NCBI GenBank assembly: GCA_946481605.1
Contig: CAMLPA010000162.1
Coordinates: 1 to 7,272 of the forward strand
Source of the DNA: an uncultured Flavihumibacter sp.
GTDB lineage: Bacteria > Bacteroidota > Bacteroidia > Chitinophagales > Chitinophagaceae
Length of the DNA stretch: 7,272 nt
Direction of reading: 5' to 3'
Under the pieces are notes generated by a model. That model was not told the DNA's origin. It searched no databases and was given only the letters and a program-made list of their open reading frames with translations. Made by a program: the position numbers and the translations under genes. Position 1 is the stretch's first letter; every line of letters starts with the position of its first letter. Below, one piece after another: positions 1-5,047 of this stretch.

Positions 1-2105
1 CCTGCATCGAACCTGCCGGCAACAAGCAGCGCTTGCAGGTCTTTCAGTGTACCCCTTTCATAACGGAAGGCGCGGAACAATTTCAGGGTCTCGAGGTAAG
101 GAGATAGCTGATGGCCGAAATAAAACAGCTTTACCTGTCTTCCATTGCTGAAATATTGCTGAAGGGCCAGGTGTTGGTCTGAATTTTTTATAGCTGAATA
201 CCCCGGTCCTTCGGCAGAACCTTTGGTGATTACGATGGCGGCTTCCGGGTCGCTGATGACATGAAATGGAAACAGACTGAACCTGTTCCTGCGTGATTCT
301 TTAAAAAACGCTGACTTATTTTCTGCCGTTATCTCAACCGGCTTTTGTAGTGCATTAATACCATATACCTTACGATGACCCGTGTTTTGAAGTATAAAAT
401 CCAGTTCTTCAACTGTCCAGGTTGCATCCAGGTCAACATACAGGTTGCTCGCTGGCGCAATAGTCCTGAAAGGGGTGTAGGGGATAACCTTGTATTCATT
501 CCCGTTAAAAACAAACGCATCATCAGCAATAGCCGTTGCTTTCATGGTAATCTCCAGGTCGGGATGGTAGTTACCGCTGTACGTGAAACGATGCGCCGTT
601 GAATCGGATGTTGAAAATTTTCGGGAGAAGGCAACGGAAGATGGGGCTGTGGCAAATGTGACCAGATGCTCAGCGGTGGCGCCAGCAGCTTTGGGTCCTT
701 CAAAATAAAAGTCGCTGAACTGCAGTCGGTCACCTTTCAGCAACAATGGCGCTGAAATGCCTATTTTAAAAGTTCTGGGTGTGTTGCCCTGCACCGGGAA
801 CACCCTTACCGAAACCGTATTGCCTTCCCGCCAGTGCACCACAGATGGATCTCTGCTTTCAATGCCAACAATGGTGTTGTACGCCTGTTCGGCTTTTTCC
901 TTTGTAGTAAGAATGCCTTTTTCTTCAATACCGTTTATCCATAAGGAAAGCGAACTTACCACTGCTCCTTCAGACAAATGAAAAGTATAGATGGCTTCCT
1001 GTGGACCAGACCTGGAATGATTTGTATTTTTAACCCTGAGCGTTTTCTCGGTATAGCACAAACGCAGTTTCGGCCAAATGGTGGTTGTAGTGGCAACATG
1101 ATCCGTAACCAGTTCCGTTCCACGCCACAACCGTTGTTCAGCCTCGTGCCCTGCATCGAACAACGACTCCAGTATTTTAACCCGTTCCTCTTCGCTAAAA
1201 TGAAGGCCGGGGGAAAAGAAGCTTGCCGTCATAATCAATGGATCATGGTATATCCTGTCTCCGAAATTCCGCCCGGGTAAACCACGCCAGAAAGTGCCGT
1301 TGCTGCTTTTATCGGCAGTAACATAGCTAAACCCCGACCGGAGCACAAGGCCGGTAAAATCATGCGCTGGTATTTGTCTGGCAGCATTGATCCAGGTAGG
1401 AAGCCCGTTTTTAGAAAGTGCCGAATTGTTATCCGAAATCTTATTCAGTTCTTCCACCTTCAGCCGCCAGCAGATGCTGTAAATAATAACAACAAGCGCT
1501 GCGCTTCCCAAACCAATATAGAACCATGTAATCCGTTGTCCTTCCCTTACAGCACACCTTCGGATTAACAACAGGATGTAAATACAAAACAACAAAGGTA
1601 CAAACGTATGGAGGGAGATGCCCAAAACCAGTGCCAGCAACATACTTACCGGCATTATGGGAAGAAGGTATATGCTTAAATAGGCAAAACCTGCAAACGC
1701 GATCCCGGCTATAAACAACTGAACATGTTTTAACCGCGAATGAAAAGGTACTATTTCAAAAAAAAGAAAGTTGAGGCAAAAGATATACAGCAGCACCATA
1801 AACCATACAACAGTGGTTTCAAATACAGCCATTTCCCTGTTTAACGCAAACGCACTGATCAGCGCCAGCGTGAGGCAGGAAAATGCAGGGGAAAAACTTT
1901 CGTCCCGGATGAAAACCTGCCCTTTAAAACAGATGATAAGAAAGAAGACAGCCGTAAGGATATGGTTCACAAAAAACATCCCTGTATTATTTGTTCCAGG
2001 ATCTTCCGATAACAAAGGGAAGATGAAGAGCAGCAGCGAAATTGCGATAAACAAAAGCCCTGTACCAATAGATTCCTGCCTGAGATGGTAGCTGATTCGG
2101 TTCAT
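1..2105 (-). CDS. Multi-pass membrane protein with VIT domain, probable XrtN (exosortase N) system VIT protein; 3' end beyond window
   Basis: A continuous frame of 701 codons runs from the ATG at 2105 down to base 1 without a stop, so the C-terminus is missing. Residues 16-213 are strongly hydrophobic and divide into about seven membrane segments (roughly 16-32, 43-60, 74-88, 97-117, 128-148, 153-181, 193-213). A mostly polar region follows, then a VIT domain at about 345-455, recognised by the YTEKTLRVKN start, the SLWINGIEEKG strand, the KEKAEQAYNTIV helix and the VRVFPVQG strand. Beyond it, YVDLDATWT (about 556-564) sits where a von Willebrand A metal site would be but is not a clean DxSxS. 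N-terminal multi-pass segments plus VIT are known from exosortase-associated Bacteroidota families (XrtN-system VIT proteins, and the similar MSEP-CTERM proteins); I prefer XrtN but the deciding C-terminal tail is not visible. No Shine-Dalgarno precedes the ATG, as usual in this phylum. Cellular role is unknown. Confidence 0.8.
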   Translation of the reverse strand, partial: MNRISYHLRQESIGTGLLFIAISLLLFIFPLLSEDPGTNNTGMFFVNHILTAVFFLIICFKGQVFIRDESFSPAFSCLTLALISAFALNREMAVFETTVVWFMVLLYIFCLNFLFFEIVPFHSRLKHVQLFIAGIAFAGFAYLSIYLLPIMPVSMLLALVLGISLHTFVPLLFCIYILLLIRRCAVREGQRITWFYIGLGSAALVVIIYSICWRLKVEELNKISDNNSALSKNGLPTWINAARQIPAHDFTGLVLRSGFSYVTADKSSNGTFWRGLPGRNFGDRIYHDPLIMTASFFSPGLHFSEEERVKILESLFDAGHEAEQRLWRGTELVTDHVATTTTIWPKLRLCYTEKTLRVKNTNHSRSGPQEAIYTFHLSEGAVVSSLSLWINGIEEKGILTTKEKAEQAYNTIVGIESRDPSVVHWREGNTVSVRVFPVQGNTPRTFKIGISAPLLLKGDRLQFSDFYFEGPKAAGATAEHLVTFATAPSSVAFSRKFSTSDSTAHRFTYSGNYHPDLEITMKATAIADDAFVFNGNEYKVIPYTPFRTIAPASNLYVDLDATWTVEELDFILQNTGHRKVYGINALQKPVEITAENKSAFFKESRRNRFSLFPFHVISDPEAAIVITKGSAEGPGYSAIKNSDQHLALQQYFSNGRQVKLFYFGHQLSPYLETLKLFRAFRYERGTLKDLQALLVAGRFDA

Positions 2106-2121
2106 GGTGTAAGGTAATTTT

Positions 2122-2138
2122 ACTTTGTATTACAAAGT
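2122..2138. promoter_or_regulatory. Perfect 17-bp palindrome, candidate operator (copy 1) in the VIT gene leader
   Basis: ACTTTGTATTACAAAGT is a perfect palindrome with 8-bp arms around a central T at 2130, and lies 16 bp upstream of the VIT-gene ATG. A near-identical copy lies at 2182-2196 in the same orientation. Paired palindromes in front of one gene suggest binding of a dimeric regulator. I cannot name the regulator from sequence; a PadR-like or other winged-helix dimer is only a guess. It is downstream of the proposed promoter, so a bound protein could act as a roadblock. Confidence 0.6.
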
Positions 2139-2150
2139 GGATTGGTTAAG

Positions 2151-2169
2151 AAAAAGCCCTGAAAGGGCT
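2151..2169 (-). terminator. Hairpin plus U-tract in the VIT gene leader, possible attenuator
   Basis: Read on the minus strand, AGCCCT-TTC-AGGGCT forms a 6-bp perfect stem with a 3-base loop, followed directly by TTTTTCTT. This has the shape of a short intrinsic terminator and lies between the proposed promoter (2192-2221) and the ATG at 2105, so it would act inside the 5' leader. The nagB transcript already has a much stronger terminator at 2380-2415, so this hairpin is not needed to end that gene. The stem is short; premature termination is inferred, not shown. Confidence 0.45.
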
Positions 2170-2181
2170 ATTTGAAAAGTG

Positions 2182-2196
2182 CTTTGTATTTCAAAG
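2182..2196. promoter_or_regulatory. Imperfect 15-bp palindrome, candidate operator (copy 2) overlapping the -7 box
   Basis: CTTTGTATTTCAAAG differs from the core of the palindrome at 2122-2138 by one base and has one mismatched pair in its arms; centres are 59 bp apart. On the minus strand its first five bases, CTTTG, are the end of the proposed -7 element TAACTTTG. A protein bound here would cover the promoter core and the expected start of transcription, as expected of a repressor. The regulator is unidentified. Confidence 0.55.
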
Positions 2197-2221
2197 TTAA
2201 TAAGAATTTTGAAGCGACAAA
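2192..2221 (-). promoter_or_regulatory. Bacteroidota-type promoter for the VIT gene
   Basis: On the minus strand TTTG (2221-2218) is followed after 18 bases by TAACTTTG (2199-2192). This matches the known Bacteroidota housekeeping promoter, TTTG at -33 and TAnnTTTG at -7 with a spacer of about 19, with every specified base present. Transcription would start near 2185, giving a leader of about 80 bases that contains the hairpin at 2151-2169 and the palindrome at 2122-2138. Confidence 0.55.
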
Positions 2222-2379
2222 ATCTTTTAGAAATATTTTCAGTTTGCTTTTAAGTTTTTAACCTGGTTGTTTTGCCAGAGGTAGATAGGTAGGGAAGAGG
2301 CTTTAAGGGAGAAGGATGGAATGAAGGAAGGTGTGGTGAATTGAATACTTGTAAAAATGCATCGTCATTTCCTGCATAA
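2222..2379. other. Gene-free spacer between the VIT promoter and the nagB terminator, with purine-rich stretch
   Basis: No credible reading frame, RNA gene or further palindrome is visible here. The left part (2222-2270) is AT-rich. From about 2279 to 2339 the plus strand is almost free of C and dominated by G and A in short irregular GGTAG/GGAAG/GGATG-like units. It may be mere compositional bias; no function can be assigned. Confidence 0.4.
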
Positions 2380-2415
2380 AAAGAGGGTGTATCCTATTTC
2401 TGATACACCCTCTTT
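2380..2415 (-). terminator. Strong intrinsic terminator of nagB
   Basis: A perfect 14-bp stem (2380-2393 paired with 2402-2415) with an 8-base loop lies 36 bases past the nagB stop. On the minus strand the stem ends in CCCTCTTT and continues TTATG, giving the terminal U-run. On the plus strand the run after the stem is poorer, and no plus-strand gene needs ending here. It separates nagB from the VIT gene as transcription units. Confidence 0.85.
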
Positions 2416-2451
2416 GTTTATACTGATTTTATGTTATTACCAGCATTTATC

Positions 2452-4356
2452 CTAATAGTGCCACCGCACAAATGCCTCCATTGCTGCATACTGCGTTAAC
2501 CCCAACTGCGCATACAGGTTGGCGGTATTGCTGTTCCTGTCTTCGGCACGTTGCCAGAACTCCCTGGAATCAGAACCTTGGAAAGGAACCATGTCTTTCT
2601 GCGACTGGTGTATAAAAATGCCGAAACGTTTTTTCATCACCTGGTCGGGACTCATTGGGATAGCCATTTCTATTTCAGAAATATCCCATTCCTGCCAGGC
2701 GCCTTTGTACAGCCAAACCCAGCAATCGCTGATCCAGGTTTCGCCCGCTTCTTTCAGGCGGCGCATCGATTCAAAAATAATGTCGAGGCATACTTTATGT
2801 GTACCATGCGGATCGGCCAGGTCACCCGCGCAATATACCTGGTGTGGTTGTATCTTTTTAAGCAGTTCCATGGTGATGCGGATGTCTTCCTCGCCCATGG
2901 GGTTCTTCTGGATGGCGCCGGTTTCGTAGAAGGGCAGGTTCATAAAATGCCATTGTCCTTCCTTCAGGCCAACGTAGCGGCAGGTGGCGGCCGCTTCTCC
3001 GCGACGGATCAGTCCTTTGATGGAACGGATCATCGGGGTATCAAGGTCGTTCTTCTTTTTCCCCGCGATGAATTGCTGCGCTTCGGCGAGAATGCTTTTC
3101 GATTTTGTATTGTCGCTGCCGGAAATTTCTTCAAAACCAACGGCGAAGTCGATAAAACGGGTTACGAACTCATCGGTAACGGCGATGTTGCCGGAGGTTT
3201 GGTAGGCCACATGCACTTCGTGCCCCTGGTCGTGCAAACGCATGAACGTACCGCCCATGGAGATGATGTCGTCATCAGGGTGGGGGGAGAAGATCAGGCA
3301 CTTTTTAGGGTAGGGGGTAGAGCGTTCCGGGTGGGCGGGGATTACGGCATTCGGTTTTCCGCCGGGCCATCCGGTAATGGAGTCGCGGAGCATGTAGTAC
3401 ACCTGGAGGTTGATTTCGTAGGCGTCTCCTTTTTCCACGAGCAGGTCGCTCAGACCATTGTCGTTATAGTCACTTGTAGTGAGGCTGAGCACGGGTTTGC
3501 CGGTTTTCAGCGACATGTTCACCACTGCTTTGCGGATCATTTTGGGGGTCCATTCACAATCTCCCGTGAGCCAGGGCGATTTGTAACGGGTAAGTTCAGC
3601 GGCGGCCACTTCATCCAGCACGAACTGGCAATCATTATGGTCCTGCAGCAGGGAGGCGGGAATCTGGTCGGTAACCGGTCCTTCCACCGCTTTCTGTACG
3701 ATGCCGGCTTTCATGCCCCAGGCCATCAGGATTACTTTACGCGCCTTCATGATGGTGCTGATACCCATGGTGATGGCGAGGCGCGGCACTTCAGATATAT
3801 TGCGGAACTCGTGGGAGTTGGCGATCCTGGTGGAATTGTCGAGGGTGATGAGCCGTGTTTTGGAATAGATGGCGGAACCGGGTTCGTTGAAACCGATATG
3901 GCCGTTGTTGCCGATGCCCAGCACCTGGAGATCGATACCGCCTGCGCGTTCGATGCGTTCCTCGTATTCCGCACAATGTTTTTTTACATCTTCCTTCGCG
4001 ATTTCACCGTTGGGGATGTTGATGTTGGCGGGGTCTATGTCTACATGATCGAAAAGGTTGCGGTGCATGAACCTGTTGTAACTCTGCCAGGCATCATTGT
4101 CGATCGGGTAGTATTCATCAAGGTTAAAGGTGACCACATTTTGAAAACTCAGGCCTTCTTCGCGGTGGAGCCGAACCAGTTCAGCATACATGGAAATGGG
4201 CGTGGAACCCGTTGCCAGTCCTAAAACACATTTTTCGCCTTTGCTTTGTTTTTCTCTGATCAGTGCGGCTATAGCAGCGGCCACTGCACGAGAACCATCC
4301 TTCGGTGTTGCGTGGATCGCCACCGGGATCTTCTCAAAAGAATCTACCATGCTCAT
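2452..4356 (-). CDS. nagB: Glucosamine-6-phosphate deaminase with C-terminal PIG-L/LmbE-type domain
   Basis: This complete 634-residue protein should convert glucosamine-6-phosphate to fructose-6-phosphate plus ammonia in the cytoplasm, the step that sends amino sugars into glycolysis. The N-terminal deaminase domain (about 10-270) has the phosphate-binding LGLATGSTP (45-53), NLDEYYP with catalytic Asp80 (78-84), and GIGNNGHIGFNEPGS with His153 and Glu158 (147-161). Asn replaces the Asp of E. coli NagB just before GHIGFNEP, as I recall is usual in Firmicutes-type NagB, so this is not damage. The C-terminal half (about 350-560) is a PIG-L domain: SPHPDDD (357-363) and HGTH (517-520) supply the expected zinc ligands His359, Asp362 and His520, with Asp361 as likely base. 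Ordinary NagB is about 240-265 residues; the long fused form is well known in Bacteroidota. Start 4356 is taken over the in-frame ATG at 4350; no Shine-Dalgarno decides between them. The gene is monocistronic by its terminator and diverges from the SusC gene. Confidence 0.95.
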   Translation of the reverse strand: MSMVDSFEKIPVAIHATPKDGSRAVAAAIAALIREKQSKGEKCVLGLATGSTPISMYAELVRLHREEGLSFQNVVTFNLDEYYPIDNDAWQSYNRFMHRNLFDHVDIDPANINIPNGEIAKEDVKKHCAEYEERIERAGGIDLQVLGIGNNGHIGFNEPGSAIYSKTRLITLDNSTRIANSHEFRNISEVPRLAITMGISTIMKARKVILMAWGMKAGIVQKAVEGPVTDQIPASLLQDHNDCQFVLDEVAAAELTRYKSPWLTGDCEWTPKMIRKAVVNMSLKTGKPVLSLTTSDYNDNGLSDLLVEKGDAYEINLQVYYMLRDSITGWPGGKPNAVIPAHPERSTPYPKKCLIFSPHPDDDIISMGGTFMRLHDQGHEVHVAYQTSGNIAVTDEFVTRFIDFAVGFEEISGSDNTKSKSILAEAQQFIAGKKKNDLDTPMIRSIKGLIRRGEAAATCRYVGLKEGQWHFMNLPFYETGAIQKNPMGEEDIRITMELLKKIQPHQVYCAGDLADPHGTHKVCLDIIFESMRRLKEAGETWISDCWVWLYKGAWQEWDISEIEMAIPMSPDQVMKKRFGIFIHQSQKDMVPFQGSDSREFWQRAEDRNSNTANLYAQLGLTQYAAMEAFVRWHY

Positions 4357-4468
4357 GTTGGTTGTTTAATTAGAGGATCTGAAATGGAGCCACGAAATTA
4401 TAATCAATTTTCGGTAAACACCTAATTAATCGGGCATCAATCGGCAAAAAATAGCAAAAATGAGCAGG

Positions 4469-4480
4469 GAAAACGTTTGC
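4469..4480. promoter_or_regulatory. LacI-family-like operator candidate upstream of nagB
   Basis: GAAAACGTTTGC is centred on CG at 4474/4475, with the perfect core AAACGTTT and matching outer G and C (5 of 6 pairs). CG-centred palindromes of this kind are typical of LacI-family sugar regulators. It lies about 113 bp upstream of the nagB start, a plausible place for catabolic control. No regulator gene is in the window, so the assignment is by motif shape only. Confidence 0.35.
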
Positions 4481-4656
4481 GCAATAAATATTTAATAAAG
4501 AAGAAGTCTGATGCGATCGGTTGCGTGAAAAGCAACATAGACAGGCATTCCGGGTTAATGATATTTTCAGGCGCAAGAAGATATTGGCCCGGAGGTCTTA
4601 TGGTAATATCTGCATGATTACGCTGATTTAACAATGCAAAGCAAATCGTATAAGGG

Positions 4657-4666
4657 ATAACGTTAT
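4657..4666. promoter_or_regulatory. CG-centred palindrome ATAACGTTAT
   Basis: This perfect 10-bp palindrome shares its AACGTT centre with the site at 4469-4480 and with two looser sites at 4766-4771 and 4825-4830. The flanks of the four sites do not agree well beyond the core. It may be a second operator for the divergent region or chance in AT-rich DNA. Confidence 0.25.
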
Positions 4667-4886
4667 ATTCCGATATAGCCTGAAATCATTTCTGACGTAT
4701 CAAAAAAGCCTTTGGCAGGGTTGGTTTATTTTTTTTTCTTCCTTCAGCTATTCGCCACAAATTTCAACGTTTCTGCCAAGAGCATTTTTCCCATATAGTT
4801 GTTCAACCTATGCCCCCATTTTTTAACGTTCAATGCTTCGTGTAGCGCCCATCATGAAAGTTTGTCTATCGTCAGATTTGCATGAA

Positions 4887-4919
4887 TTTGCGCTTTTGTT
4901 CCACAAAATAGTAGTTTTA
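4887..4919 (+). promoter_or_regulatory. Possible promoter of the SusC gene
   Basis: TTTG at 4887-4890 and TAGTTTTA at 4912-4919 (one mismatch to TAnnTTTG) are spaced by 21 bases, at the long end for Bacteroidota promoters. Transcription would start near 4926 and give a leader of about 120 bases. The sequence around it is T-rich with other TTTG words (4861, 4877, 4895), so this pairing is not unique. Confidence 0.3.
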
Positions 4920-5047
4920 TGGAAATTTAATTGCACGAATATGCGTTTTTCTTCCTTTTTTTCTTACATTCGGAAACGAAGCATCTAGCGCCATTGGTGT
5001 TCAGGATGCCTGTCGAATTGAATTCCAAAACGCAAAAAAACTGCAAT

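Larger units (their letters stand above)
4357..5047. other. Divergent intergenic region between nagB and the SusC gene
   Basis: This 691-bp AT-rich stretch must hold the promoters of both flanking genes. Short frames inside it overlap one another, resemble nothing I recognise and are rejected as genes. Visible structure: four AACGTT palindromic cores (4472, 4659, 4766, 4825), a 7-bp inverted repeat AGATATT/AATATCT (4579-4585 and 4605-4611), a T-run at 4730-4738, and a possible leader hairpin at 4981-5009 (GCATC pairing with GATGC around an inner GCGCC/GGTGT stem). I found no convincing TTTG/TAnnTTTG pair for nagB and no riboswitch or small RNA I can recognise. Confidence 0.6.

Noticed and set aside
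142..161. Asn for Asp just before GHIGFNEP in NagB, first considered a lost catalytic residue (residues 147-161 of the protein, near 3880-3920)
   Set aside because: The same GxNGHIGFNEP form is usual in Firmicutes-type active deaminases, so it is a subfamily trait. The start and end given here are approximate residue numbers in the protein, not bases.
375..1568. Several 60-100 codon plus-strand frames in the left third
   Set aside because: All lie antisense to the continuous minus-strand VIT protein frame, which shows coherent membrane segments and a VIT domain.
2551..4224. A 557-codon plus-strand open frame
   Set aside because: It lies wholly antisense to nagB, whose motifs are unmistakable. 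The translation has no recognisable domain and is explained by the codon bias of the opposite strand.
4370..4634. Two overlapping short minus-strand frames (68 and 65 codons) upstream of nagB
   Set aside because: They overlap in different frames, have odd composition, no family resemblance and no promoter or start signal. They sit in the control region of nagB.
4690..4720. Possible minus-strand terminator GCC-AAA-GGC followed by TTTTTT
   Set aside because: Only three base pairs in the stem and no minus-strand gene upstream that would need it.
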